From: Ochotona curzoniae
Taxonomy: Eukaryota > Chordata > Mammalia > Lagomorpha > Ochotonidae
Reading direction: 5' to 3'
Length of the DNA: 64,000 nt
Assembly: GCF_017591425.1 (NCBI RefSeq)
Contig: NW_024466459.1
Coordinates: 3,782,001-3,846,000 of the forward strand
Within the stretch, counting starts at the first letter, position 1; each line of letters opens with the position of its first letter. Below, piece after piece: positions 11,808-22,706 of this stretch. The translations under genes were made by a program, and so were the position numbers. Under the pieces are notes generated by a model. It saw only the letters and a list, made by a program, of their open reading frames with translations, was not told the DNA's origin and ran no database searches.

Positions 11808-12142
11808 AGTTGGTTGGGTTTTTATCCCACCAGTTAAGATGCATGAGTTCCATGTTAGAGTACCTGAGTTTGATTCCCAGCTCTGGTTCCTGGTTCCAGC
11901 GGCTTGCTAACGTGAGCCCTGGGAGGCAGTAGTGATGGCCCAAGTACTTGGGTCCCTGCCATCCACATGGGAGACCTAAATTAAATTGCCAGTCCTAGCT
12001 TTGGTGCCATTCCAGCCCTAGCTGTTGCAGCCATTTGGAAGTGATCCAGTGGAGGGGGGCTCTCATCTCTCTCTCTTTCTCTCTCTCTCTGTTCAACTAC
12101 GTTCTCTCTGTCTCTCACACTCAAGTAAAAAATAAAGCAAGT
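11808..12142 (+). mobile_element. CSINE, older subtype
   Basis: The head reads 'cccaccagttaagatgcatgagttcc' and the B-box region 'ctgagtttgattccc'. The copy carries 'ggcccaagtacttgggtccctgcc' and a long CT-rich 3' part with tail 'agtaaaaaataaagcaag'. The head differs from most copies here and resembles the copy at 20.6 kb. Confidence 0.88.
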
Positions 12143-12385
12143 CAAGGTTAGCTATTGCATGCATTTTGACATGGGAATAAAATTTCAGGATGCTTCCATG
12201 ACGAGTCTTCATATCAATTTAATTAAAGTATATTCTGAGATAGCAAGGTAAGGTTTTCTTTTTTAAAGAACTACTGTCAGCCTCTCATCTGTGTACATCA
12301 GAAGATTCCTCATGGGGAAAAAATGTACAAATAACTTCTGTATTGATGCAGAGGCTGGTTTAGGATCACATTGTCATCGAGGGCA

Positions 12386-12650
12386 GGGCGAGGCAAACTT
12401 TTTCTATCAAGAGTAAAATGGCAAGTATTTTTGTTTTGTGGAACACTGTGCCCTGGCAACTCGAATCAGCCACAGATCGAGTGTATTGTTGGTAGACTCT
12501 GAAATGTCTTAATGTGACTTTCATGTATTTTCACGTATTTTCCCATGTCACAAAATACTGTTGTTTGCTTTTCTCTATCACTTCAAAATGAAGAATCATC
12601 CCTCATCTCACAGGTTGATTTAGGGTCCACAACATTGTTTTCATCAGCTC
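12386..12650 (+). mobile_element. hAT-type MITE relic, same family as 7.28 kb
   Basis: 'gaggcaaactttttctatcaagagtaaaatggcaagta' is the left end of the same hAT-type family. The later AT-rich body with 'cacttcaaaatg' and 'tagggtccacaac' is a decayed right part. Confidence 0.65.
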
Positions 12651-13136
12651 AAAGAGTCTCATGATTGGGGGCCACTCTTAGAGTGACAGGGGCCATAGGA
12701 GGTAGGCATGGGGTACCTGCCAGTACTTGCTTTCTCCGCCTTGGAGAGGCACTACAAGTGTCCACTTCATAATTATTCATGAAGCTGTGCATTTATATCT
12801 TACCCTTTCTCATGAACATGAACAGGTTTGGAAACAAGTGAATAAACATGTCATAGTACTCACGCATTGTATCATTAGCAAGTGTCATTCATTTGGCCTT
12901 AGCAGGTTCATTCATACTTATTGGAGTGGCACTTTAATGGATTGGGCACACTGAAGTTTTCATGTGAGATTTTTATCAGAAGCCATTCTATTGTTGAACA
13001 GGTTTGACCCTTGCCGTTGCACCCCACACCCTCCTGAGGGAGATTAAATAATGGTGGAAACATCCCCTCCCTCCCACCCGTGTATGCACATGTTCAGATT
13101 TTTTAACTTGCTCTTCTGTGTGATAATTTCATATCC
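12651..13136. other. unique sequence
   Basis: No repeat or gene is recognised. Confidence 0.4.
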
Positions 13137-13138
13137 AT

Positions 13139-13167
13139 GTCTGTCTGTCTGTCTGTCTGTCTGTCTG
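13139..13167. repeat. (CTGT)n microsatellite
   Basis: Seven perfect tetranucleotide units. Confidence 0.95.
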
Positions 13168-13189
13168 GATTCAAGTCGTCTCAGCTGCA

Positions 13190-13320
13190 GCAGCGGTGGC
13201 TGTGTGATCTTGAGAAGTATCCTTGACTGCTCACAGCTTCTTAATTCAGAAAGTGACTACAACAGATACCTGATGGTGTCACTGAGAAGATGAGAGAAGA
13301 GCAGTGCATTTTGCAAGGAC
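13190..13320 (+). mobile_element. MIR fragment
   Basis: 'ggctgtgtgatcttgagaagtatccttgac' and the following 'ctgatggtgtcactgagaagatgag...gcagtgcattttgcaa' retain the MIR core and 3' spacing. Confidence 0.55.
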
Positions 13321-13559
13321 CATATGTGGTCCATTCCACACGCTTGATATCTTTGCCATTGCAGCTATCAGCTATCTCAGAGGCTGATGGGAAAGGACAT
13401 AGAGGTGCTTGGAGTTAGTAAGTGCAAACTGGATACAAATGCAGCTCCATACAAATTGTTCAGGGATCACCTTAAAGATCCAGAAAAGCATCCCTCTCTG
13501 CCAGGAAGGACCAGTTGCCAATCCTTCATAGAACAGACTGTGGCAGGCACAGAGGCTGG

Positions 13560-14060
13560 ACTCTAACAGGTGACTCTTGCTACTTGAAAAGAAATCTCTC
13601 CGACAAATGCTCCGTGGCCAATGACATTGAAATCAGTAATAGGCAGTTCCCATAGCCCAGCCCTCAGAAATGTGTCCATTAGCCAGGGACCCTCCCTGCT
13701 GGGCACAAGTTGAGTTACAAGGAAGCAAAGCACTAAGTGCTTCCGCTGCTTCCTAGCAAGCCTCTCAAGATCGACTTTGACAAGCTCGTTTTGCCTTGAA
13801 CTTTTCCCACGGGCGACTGTCGCAGAAAGGCATGACACTTGTCCTGAAGCTCGTTCTCCAGACTGCCCTTGCACACCCACGTTTGTCATGGGTGGAGTGG
13901 AGATGGAGGGATAAGGCTCCTGGGGGCTTGAGATTAATGTTTATGACTGTGTCAGCCTTTGGTACCTTTGATCTGTTATCCTGAATGGATGGTACGGCCG
14001 GCATTGTTTGTGGGAGTGATTGAGTTTTCATTTTATCAGATTGCTACACACAGCCTGTGA
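13560..14060. promoter_or_regulatory. candidate conserved regulatory block (TCF/LEF site)
   Basis: This repeat-free block keeps many CpGs for mammalian non-island DNA, for example at 13774-13825 and 13993-14003. It contains a strong TCF/LEF match, ACCTTTGATCTG, at 13964-13975, and a CCAAT box near 13618. It does not look like coding sequence. The regulatory role is inferred from composition and motifs only. Confidence 0.35.
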
Positions 14061-14187
14061 GGGTGGAGAGATTACAGTGCGGGTTTGGAATTCGGATGGG
14101 TTGGGTTACTTGTGTTGTGGGAATTTATCTAGCTCGAGTTTTGCTAGTGGGGGCCAAATTCTAATCTTGGGAGGGGGCTGGAGGGAG

Positions 14188-14775
14188 TGTGGGCCATTGG
14201 CAACTCTGCGACCCCCAGCCCCATCGACATGGCTCTCACGTAGCCCTGGCTGGGCTTGCAGCCATGCGAGGAGCTTGGGCTGGGCATAGTTATGCCTCTG
14301 TCGGGGGCCAGAGGACTAGGGAAGAGATGAAAAAGACAGAGTATCTCTCAACAAAGCATAAACGCCCCCGCCCCCCAGCTGCTCCAACAATGAGCCTGCC
14401 GAGTTTCTGTTGGCTGATTCAGCCTCTAGCTGCAAGCCTTGGCATATGGCATTGCCCCAGCCTGGAGCTGACCCTGCCTGTCCTGGCCACCAGTGTCTGG
14501 ACCCCCTGGAGCTCCATGGCTCAGAGGCCTGTCATGGCAACAGCTGGGGTAGGGGCGGGGAGTAGGGGGAGTGGAGGGGAGGGGACGGAGGAGGAAGAGG
14601 GCAGGCCGACATGGCCCCTGCCCCAGCTACCTGATGGACTGAGATGGATGGAAGACAGAGCATGTGTGAGCCTTCCCCTAAGCTCCTTCCCTGCCCTGCG
14701 GGTGGTGCTGGAGTGTAGGCTAGGCTGGGAAGAGCAAAAATACCTTGTTCTTTGGAGGGCTGAGAGCTGAGATAT
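14188..14775. promoter_or_regulatory. GC-rich unique block with SP/KLF and E-box motifs
   Basis: It contains a C-rich SP/KLF-type box at about 14363-14376, ACAATG (SOX-like) near 14388, and CATGGCAACAGCTG at 14533-14546, which joins an RFX half-site to an E-box. A forward frame of 193 codons spans the block. I find no protein family in it and treat it as open because the DNA is GC-rich. Confidence 0.3.
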
Positions 14776-15378
14776 AGAGGTTAGAGAGAAACACCCCAGA
14801 CTGTGGGTACTTGAGCCTCCACTGCCTGACTTCCCATGGAAATAAACCAGAAACTAACCACCGGGTAAGAATTTTGTTGTGAATGTTTCCAAGGGAGGAC
14901 TTAACATAATGACACCTGGGAACAGCAGCCAAGCCAGTCCAACTTCTGAGCAGATGATCATCTCCCGTCTCATCTCCCAGGGTGAGATGGAGGTGTCTGC
15001 TCCACAGGTGGCACCTCTTTGCTGATCAGCTGGGAAGAACCTAATGGTCACTGTTGATTTGCAAGTACGGGGAGCCCCCTGCCCAGCTGAAAAGTGAGTA
15101 GAGTCAGGGCTGGATTAGGGAAGGAGGACAGCCAAGGAGAGGTGGGGTACTGTGTCACCCAAATCCCAAAAATGGCTCTCCGCACAGGCTGACCCAGTAA
15201 GTGCTTGCCTTCTGCTGTTCACTGAGAAGTCCAGCATCATCAAAGGCATTTACATTCAGAAAGAAACGTAAAAGATTGGATTTGCTTTCTTAGTCATTTC
15301 CCCCATACCAACAGTATCAGCAGAACCTCAAAGACTGAACTACTTAGTAATAAGTAGAGGATGGATGCTTCTTTTTGC
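14776..15378. other. unique sequence
   Basis: No gene or repeat is recognised. Confidence 0.4.
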
Positions 15379-15379
15379 C

Positions 15380-15664
15380 ATTTTTTAAAAAGATACATTT
15401 GAAAGGCAGAGTGAGTGAGAGCCACATCCTCTGGTTCATTCCCCAAATGGCTGCAATAGCTGGAGCTGAGCTGATCTGAAGCCAGGAACCAGGAGTTTTT
15501 CTGAAACCCCATGTGGATGCAGGGGCCCAAGAACATGAACCATTTTCTGCCGTTTTTTTGAGACATATTAGCAGGGAGCTGCTTCAAAAGTGGAGTAGCC
15601 AGGGCTGGAACCAGTGCTCCTATGGGATGCCATCACTGGCACATCGCAGTGCTGGCACTGAGGA
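15380..15664 (-). mobile_element. CSINE, full length
   Basis: The reverse-strand copy has 'acatttgaaaggcagag', 'cattccccaaatggctgcaatagctggagctgagctgatc', 'aagccaggaaccaggag', 'catattagcagggagctgcttc' and a head 'tgctcctatgggatgccatcactggcac'. A forward 62-codon frame within it is not a gene. Confidence 0.92.
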
Positions 15665-15838
15665 CTCTCAGGTTCAGGCTCTGGGGAAAGCTGTGAGCTG
15701 ATGTTGTCCTAGGCTGAGACCAGCCCCACAGCTGGATGCACCAGCATTCGTCCCTACGGCTCAGCCTTCACTTGTCTGTACGGCTGGTGCCTACCCAGGC
15801 ACCCTTAGCTGGTGCTCACACGCTTTCTTTTTTCTTTC
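15665..15838. other. unique spacer
   Basis: Nothing recognised. Confidence 0.4.
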
Positions 15839-15839
15839 T

Positions 15840-16004
15840 CATACTTCAGAAAGTTCATGGAAAATGGGATTAAATGACATTTCCTACAGTACAAAAAATT
15901 TGGAAATGGAACAGTCACAAAGTTTCAGGGAAATAAGTATTAAAAAAAAAAAAAGAGAAGGAAAGGAAAGAAAGAAAAAGAAAAAAGGAAGAAAATAAAG
16001 GAAG

Positions 16005-16079
<75 letters not shown>

Positions 16080-16168
16080 GTAAAGGAAAGAAAACTATGC
16101 ATTTTTTTCTTTTGCTTCAAAATAAGTTTATCTTTCCTTTTGTTTTCCATGAACTTTTCAAAATACTC
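15840..16168. mobile_element. mariner-like MITE, its centre replaced by a GAAA array
   Basis: AAAGTTCATGGAAAA at 15850-15864 is repeated as its exact reverse complement at 16143-16157. The similarity extends inward on both sides ('tgggattaaatgac' and, reversed, 'aggaaagataaacttattttg'). This matches a Tc1/mariner-type palindromic element found in mammals. Between the arms lies a purine repeat of about 140 bp. Confidence 0.7.
15945..16079. repeat. (GAAA)n tetranucleotide array with impure flank
   Basis: A poly-A run leads into mixed GAAA/GGAAA units and then about 18 nearly pure GAAA units from 16005 to 16079. The array sits inside the mariner-like element. The minus-strand frame through it (SFFL repeated) is an artefact. 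Confidence 0.95.
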
Positions 16169-16169
16169 T

Positions 16170-17105
16170 CTTGTATTCAAAATCAAGGTCTGCATAAAAG
16201 CAAGTCAACCTCTGTTAAGCTGATCATCCTAAAATGGAATCTTCTACAAATGAGGACCTGCACCCCACCTTGCCACCAATGAGGGGAGACATGCTGGAAT
16301 GGAGACATGGAGATTCGTCCAGAATCATAAATATTCCTGGGATCTCTTTGATAGGATACCCTAAATGGAGATTATCAAATGACTCTTTAAAACATGCACC
16401 CTTTTGCTTGATTAGCCTACTGTAGATAACCTTTATTAAACATCATCTGAAATTACAGCCATGGCCTGGCGCTTCTTTGATGCTGTGGCTGTTTCATTTC
16501 CTGTTTATAGTAGGATCCACGTTGCACTAGGAGATAAAGCACTTCTGAGGGATATTAAGACATAAAAGTCCCTTGGCTATTTGCTGGCACTGTTTTGATG
16601 TTTTCTTGCTCCCTAGAAATTAGCATATCCTTTTCAAAGGCGGCCTCTGATGAGAGTAATCCTTTGCCATGATGTATTTGCTAAAAGTCATCAATGATAG
16701 TATATTGTGTAAAGAAATGACACATAAAAGGCATAATGCTAGATTATTGATAATGAGGCAACTTGTGTAACGGTTGCTTTTGGCTTTTCTAAAACATATT
16801 TTGACACCGTAAATACACTGGGTTTATATTAATGAGGATTTAATGCTTCTGAGATTTTAAAGAAACTTGCACAGAACAACTTTTCAAAGAGAGGAACTAG
16901 TAGGGGGCAAGTTTAACATTTTCACTAATTTTACTAAGTTATGTTCCATCAAAATACTTTATTGCCTTTGGAAATAAGGAACGATCGTAAGCTTTTTGTT
17001 TCTTTGTTTTCACAGCTTGGTGTTCATGAATAAGTATTGCTTAGAAATAATTTGGGGAAGAAGTTTTGGCCCACATTCCTAGAATCTTCTTTAAAAGCAA
17101 AGTAC
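16170..17105. promoter_or_regulatory. AT-rich unique block, possible conserved non-coding DNA
   Basis: This stretch of over 900 bp has no recognisable repeat. It is AT-rich and carries homeobox-like sites, for example 'gattattgataatg' near 16743 and 'atattaatgagg' near 16828. It lies in the longest CSINE-free interval of the window (15.7-20.6 kb). Function is inference. Confidence 0.3.
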
Positions 17106-17109
17106 CATA

Positions 17110-17535
17110 AAGGGGTATGAGAAAAAGGAAAGAAAAGCAGGAAGGAGGAGAAAGGCTAGGAAGAAGCAAGGGGAAAAGAGGAAGGGGAGGTGAGGAAGAT
17201 AACGTAAGGGAGGGCAAGTGGCAGAGAAACCAACAGAGAGATAAAAAGGAAAGAAGGCAGCGACTCAGAAAAAAGGAAGAGTTAACAAGAGCTAGGCAAG
17301 TTTCAGGAAGAAAGAAGTCAGAAAAGATTGGAAAATGGAGGAAGGGAAGAAAGTTGAAAAACAGAGAAAAGGGGAAAGAAGGAAGGAAGAGGAACAAATG
17401 AAAAGAGAAAGTGGAAAAAAAGTCATAGAAAAAAAAGAGGGATGGGGCAGGCAGGAAGACAGAGGAAGGAAGTAGAGGAGGAAGAGTTGGAGGAGTCGGA
17501 GGGGAGTGAGGGCCAAAGGGAAAGGGAGGCACGGC
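17110..17535. repeat. long degenerate purine (GA-rich) tract
   Basis: About 420 bp of the plus strand are almost entirely A and G (mixed GGAA, GAAA, GAGG units) with few pyrimidine interruptions. Open frames on both strands (94 codons plus, 163 codons minus) are Lys/Arg/Glu-rich or Phe/Leu/Ser/Pro-rich and reflect composition only. Confidence 0.92.
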
Positions 17536-17539
17536 TATT

Positions 17540-18055
17540 TTGCATAGTGAGCAGTTATTCTAACCCTAGCAGAACAAAACTCAAGTTCAAAATATATTTA
17601 GGAAAAGCATTTTAATTAAATTTATCTGAGCCAATCAGCAGACGTATGTTTAGTTTCAAGTAAATTATCTTGCAAGCCTAAAATATGAAGGAAGCTGAGC
17701 TACCAGTTGGGTATTCCCCACTGGTGGGCAGAACTATATCTGAATTTACTCCTTTAAGAAAATTCTGGAATTGTGGCTCTTTCTGTTATGATTAATACCC
17801 AAGGGATACTTAACTGTTCTTTCACAATTACCGAGAAGAGTGGAAGAGCAAAGCAGGATTTGGCCAGAGAAATGTTCTCTCTGACGTGACTGTCAATTAG
17901 TAGGAACCAAAAATTTAAGACACAGCAGGAATGTTTTCTTAGAAATTTTCAAATTAAAAAAGCAATGAGATGTTTCAAGTATTCAGTTTTCTTTTGTCTG
18001 GTTCCCCATGCGTTTAACATGTGTTGGACTGTCTAAGGATCAGATTTTTTTTTTC
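17540..18055. promoter_or_regulatory. AT-rich unique block with CCAAT and homeobox-like sites
   Basis: No repeat is recognised. 'ttttaattaaattt' (17610-17623) lies a few bases before CCAATCAG (17631-17638). Composition resembles the block on the other side of the purine tract. A regulatory role is a guess. Confidence 0.25.
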
Positions 18056-20354
18056 TAATTACAGACATATGATCCTTGGAATGTAGCTTAGACCATTTTC
18101 TCCTGGATGCTGGATTCCAATTTGGCTAAGTAGAAGACTTGGGGTTAAGAAAGGGGATGAGCAGGTGATGTAGAGAATGGCACCGGGTACCATTCCTTCA
18201 GCCAGCCAAGGGTTTGGAGAACGTTCTGTGGCACATCTCCTGGTGATCACATTGGGCTCACCTTACCTTCAGCATTTTAAACCTTGATCTGATGACCAAG
18301 ATGGCAATCATCCAACTCCATAGAGCAACATCGTCCTGAAGCACTTCTGCATCCTGCCCTTGATGCAAAAACCTGTTACAGATTTTCTTGAGGCACTCAG
18401 TGGCAAAACAGCAGACTGTATACCTTCTCTCTGATCAGATATTGTGCCTAAAAAGAGATTTGGAGAGAGAGGGTTGGCGTGGGGGGGGGGCGGTGCTTAC
18501 AGGAACATTTCTGGTGATGGAAATTTGGGTTTATGGATGTAACTGGGGAATTTGATTTGTTGGCCTTGAGCTGGAGCCCACAAGACAACTCTGAGTTCCA
18601 TTTGCTGACCTGGTCATCCGCAGAGCCAACTCTGCCCTCCTCCAAGCCAGCTCTGTATCTCCCAAATGCCAACCCCCCAGCTAGGAAGGATGTGTCTCTG
18701 AGTAGAAACACACTCCACACTCTGGCCAGAGGCAAGATATTCACAGCTGTGGAGGAAGGAGGTCTGGGATTGGTCCCATTGCTACAATGTGCTATGGTTT
18801 TGCTTCTTGATTTTTTATTATGTTCTATCTTATGGTCGGGGGAGGGGTCCGTGCTTCCAATTTGCTGTCCATCCCAGACCAGCATTGCTCACTTTGGGAG
18901 TTGGATGGTTCTAGCCCTGAGCTGCATGTTGCTGTTCCATGAGACAAGTTCACTGATCGTGACTGATTTCCAGGATGTCATGACCGAGTTGGTCAGGGGC
19001 CAGCTTTTCAGGTCACACTTTGAGCGCTCTGTTCTAGTGTAGGGGTTCTCATTAGGGTTAATTGTTACTTCAAGTGTTACAGTTACTTTGATTCTTTCAA
19101 TAAAATTGTGCTTTATGTTGTTGATGATGGAGGTCAAAGTAATGGGAACATAGAATTTATCATTTTGGCTCCCACAATACATATATATATATATATATAT
19201 AATCTTACATAACTATATATTATACATATATAAGTGGCAACCTGGCTGTGAACTACAATCACTGATTATTATAGTGCTATGGGTAAATAGCTATGGGTAA
19301 AGAAAATATGTCATATTTTTCTCACAAGCAATTTTTTAGTAAAGAGGAAAGCAATGAACAAAGTGTGAGTATTATTTCAATGATCAAACGATGAGTGAGT
19401 AAATTGTATGTATTATTCTAAGCCCAAGATCATAGTTATATTTGCTCATCCTTCAGTGAAACACACATTCTTGCCTTACCGAAATCACCTGCAGAATAGA
19501 AAAAAAAAACACTGATTTTTAAAATGGTTGTTATTCTGAGAAATTGTGAGTCTGTCTTATTAACTTTCTCTTATAATATGATCAATTTTGTTATCTTTCA
19601 CTTGATTCTTTCACTGTTTACAGACTTAAAAAGTTTTTGTGAGTAGCATACCCACCTCACACTCACTTCCCCAAAGGCTGCCTTAATTTCTGTTTTCCCC
19701 CTTGCACTACAAGTATTCTACTGCCTGCAAGGATGAGCACATGCGAGCAGCACTTGGCATATGTTGCATGCTTCAAGGGTCAAGGTGGGTTTTGCAGAGA
19801 GTCCAGCGCTGGAATTTTGGGGCAGTCGGTTTTCCCAACCATGTATTGGAGGGGTGTCAACAACTTGAAAGATCTGTTTCAGATCCACCTGGAGCATTGT
19901 ATTTGAATGGTACTGGTTCCTCTTCTAACAGGAAGCTGGAAGCTTGTTGGGGTTTGCAGCAGTATTGCACGGCCCTGGGTGAGGCAGTGTCCGTGGATTC
20001 CATCTTGCATCTAATTGCTGAGAGAAGGGTGGGCAAAGAGGGTCCCAGCTGGGTATCTCAATGACCCCGACAGCATACAGATGCCAAGAGTCTATAGTCC
20101 TTCTTGGAAATGTGACTCGACTTCTCCATCCATTCATTTTTAACTTGGGGTGGTCATTTATCCTCCTCCACACACCTGCCCCTCCTTCTTCCGCATACGT
20201 GACAACCTTCAGGGGACACAGGAAGACAATTAATGAGTTTAGAATCCATAAAGGATGTAGCGATGCTTGGAGGTGAGTTTAAAGTCCATTCTCCCATTAC
20301 ATGGGCTTACGGAGTGGATGTGCTAATTAATGAACAAGGATGCTTTGAAAAAAC
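18056..20354. other. unique sequence with small simple repeats
   Basis: No gene is recognised. It contains a run of ten G at 18481-18490 and (AT)10 at 19181-19200. A 169-codon forward frame starts at 18533. It is Leu- and Ser-rich with a hydrophobic stretch, has no family signature, and is opposed by a 145-codon frame on the other strand, so I regard it as chance. Confidence 0.45.
19181..19200. repeat. (AT)10 microsatellite
   Basis: Ten perfect AT units, followed by more scattered TA-rich sequence to about 19231. Confidence 0.9.
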
Positions 20355-20460
20355 AAAGCACTGGATTCAAATAATTGGCAAGCACCTTCCGTTTTGGCTC
20401 CTTCATCTGCAGAATGGGATAATAACCCTCATGTCACTGAGAATTTGGGAAGATTAATGC
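20355..20460 (+). mobile_element. MIR fragment
   Basis: 'ggctccttcatctgcagaatgggataataaccctcatgtcactgagaatttggg' is the 3' half of the MIR core. Confidence 0.65.
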
Positions 20461-20598
20461 TAACCCTAACCTAATTTGGAGTTTCCCATTCAGGAACAAT
20501 TTTTATAATGCAAAGTGCCCATCAAGAGAATTTTGCATTTCATCATTTTGGTTCCCTCATTGTATAAAATAAAGATGATAGTTTAACTTCAAAAATCA
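20461..20598. other. unique spacer
   Basis: Nothing recognised. Confidence 0.4.
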
Positions 20599-20599
20599 T

Positions 20600-20898
20600 A
20601 AAAGTAGCAAGCCTTTAGCCTCATGGTCAGGATGCCCACGTTTCATATTGATGTGCTTGGAGTTTGAATCTCAACTCTGGCTCCTGACTTTAACTTCCTG
20701 CCAATACAGACCCTGATTGCTCAAGTAATTGAGTCTCAGCTGCCCATATTGGAAACCTGGATTGAGTTCCCAGCTCCTGGCTCAGTCCCAGTCCCTGTGG
20801 CCATGTAGGAAGTGAATCTTTGTATGGTAGCCTGTTGCCTTTCTTTCTATCCATCTGTTTGTCTCTCTCTGCCTCTGACATAAAATAATAAGATGTTA
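20600..20898 (+). mobile_element. CSINE, older subtype
   Basis: The head 'agcctttagcctcatggtcaggatgcccacg' and 'tgcttggagtttgaatctc' differ from most copies and resemble the 11.8 kb copy. The rest ('ctcaagtaattgagtctc', 'tggaaacctggattgagttcccagctcctggc', 'ctgacataaaataataag') is decayed but in order. Confidence 0.85.
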
Positions 20899-20971
20899 AA
20901 GGCCAGCTAAAGAGAAAAAGGAGTGATTTCCCGAAAATGTGCATCTTGCAAAAAGGAATGTTTGGAATTGG
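20899..20971. other. spacer between two CSINEs
   Basis: Short unique spacer. Confidence 0.4.
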
Positions 20972-21275
20972 CCCTAGGGTGCAGCAGGTACAGCCAGCTG
21001 TGGTGGGTACTGACATCCCATATGGGTGTTGGGTTGGAGTACCAGCTGCTCCACTTCCAATCCAGCTCCTTGCTAATGTGCCTTGGAAAGCAGTGGAAAT
21101 GGCTCAAGTACCTGATCCCTGCACCCATATTAGAGACTCAGATGAAGTTCCTGGTTCTTGGCTTTGGGTTAGTCCAGCTCTGGCCATTGAACTTATTTGG
21201 GGAGTGAATTGGTGCATGGAGGATCTCACTTTCTCTCTTTATAATTCTACTCTTCAAATAAATAATACATCTCAA
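20972..21275 (+). mobile_element. CSINE, full length
   Basis: 'tgacatcccatatgggtgttgggttggagtaccagctgctcc', 'gtgccttggaaagcagtgg' and the tail 'cttcaaataaataatac' are present. The flanks 'aaaaaggaatg' (left) and 'aaaaaagaaatgg' (right) may be an imperfect target-site duplication. Confidence 0.92.
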
Positions 21276-22705
21276 ACAGGAGAGAAAAGAGAACAAAAAA
21301 GAAATGGGTAGAGGGGCAGTTCAACCCTACTAGACTCCTTCTCCATTCCCACCCTTTCTCCATCCTGCTTGCATCCTCCTCTGCATGTTGGAAGCTCACT
21401 GTCATCTTGACATTTCCTATTCCAACTAACTGGTGATTGTAGAGGTTGCATAGACAACAGGGCTGCTTGTCTCCACAGTCACAGAGTTTAACACACAGAA
21501 CACCCTTTCTCCCAACTAATCCCCTTCTAGGGTTTTGGGCCTTTGGCTTGGGCAGGGGAACCCACTTTCTTCATTTATTGTCTTTCCTTTTGCCGAGATT
21601 GTTCCTGAGGTTGTTGCAAACAGTGGCTCCAAAGGGTGTGTTCATCACAGCACTCAGCATACTGCCTGACCATGTTACAGACACTTATCTAAGAGTATTG
21701 GTGGATGGGACTGGTACTTCTTAACTCTGACGTCTTACCCTTACCCTCTGCTTTATTTTCACCTCCCCCAAAAGACTGTGATGATCTCTCAAAGGGTGGC
21801 TATTGGGAGACAGTTCTAAGAGTCTAAGAGCAGAGGAACCTTCATCACATTGCTGGGGGTGCCAGGCTTATTGTCCAGCACCATATCCTGACATTACCAG
21901 GCTCCTTCTGATGGTGTTGAGACAGACTTTTTTTTCTTCAGGGCCAGAGCCTCAGTCTCGCGTTGTGTTCAGTTTGTCATTCCAGCATCAAAACTCTTCA
22001 ATGCTTTTAGAAAATCCACACTCTTAGTCAGACTTGCGGAACAGTGGGCACAGGCAGTAAGAAACAAAAAGGAAGACAAGAGAAAGTGGCCTCCTCCTGG
22101 TGTTTGGGAGGCATGGTAATTACACAACCTCTCCCTCCCTCTCAACCACATCTAAACAACACTGGGCATCTTGCTGGGGCGGCAGGCAGCTCACACTACA
22201 AACCACCTGCCGACTGCAGTCTTCTGACCTGTTTCAATAGGTTTCCTTTCAACCTGGACCATTCAATTCTGTCATTATTCGTGGGCTTTTATCCATGCAG
22301 CCATGGCGGTGCTTGCTGGAGAAGAGAGCAAAATCAATGGCTCACCTGCCTACAAACCATATTCGGTTAACCTAGCTTGAAAGGGAACAGCCTATTTCTC
22401 TCGGCCTCCCCTTGGCTGTCACTAACACTACTTCTCTCCTAAAGAAAACACTCCAGCACTTTGCAATATAGAATAGAAAAAAAAAAAAAAATCCTGGGAC
22501 CCACCTGATAAAAGAAGATTCCCCAGGGTCTCGGTTACCTCAAGCGATGTGTTCTCTGGAAGCTGCAGGAAATGAGGTCGTGCAGCTTTGCTGGATGGCC
22601 AAAGACTTTAAGAACCCATTTTGGCATCCTGATTGGTGAATGCATCCTGCACGTGTTGGCTGGGCTCGGCGGAAGCACGCCCCACATTCTGAGTGAAACC
22701 TGTTA
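21276..22705. other. unique sequence
   Basis: No gene is recognised. An A-run lies at 22477-22491. Near the right, GATTGGT (inverted CCAAT, 22631-22637) and a CACGTG E-box (22650-22655) lie close together, which is suggestive of a proximal regulatory motif pair but is weak on its own. Confidence 0.4.
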
Positions 22706-22706
22706 G

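Noticed and set aside
14189..14770. 193-codon forward frame, the longest in the window
   Set aside because: No family signature, GC-rich DNA with few stops by composition, and no splice, promoter or retrocopy context.
15884..16195. 103-codon minus frame rich in Phe, Leu and Ser
   Set aside because: Translation of the GAAA array.
17041..17532. 163-codon minus frame and a 94-codon plus frame
   Set aside because: Both are translations of the purine/pyrimidine tract and are low complexity.
18533..19042. 169-codon forward frame with a hydrophobic stretch
   Set aside because: An opposing long frame on the other strand and no family match. I considered a membrane protein fragment but found no supporting context.
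20455..20475. telomere-like 'ctaaccctaacctaa'
   Set aside because: Two units only, so not an interstitial telomeric array.
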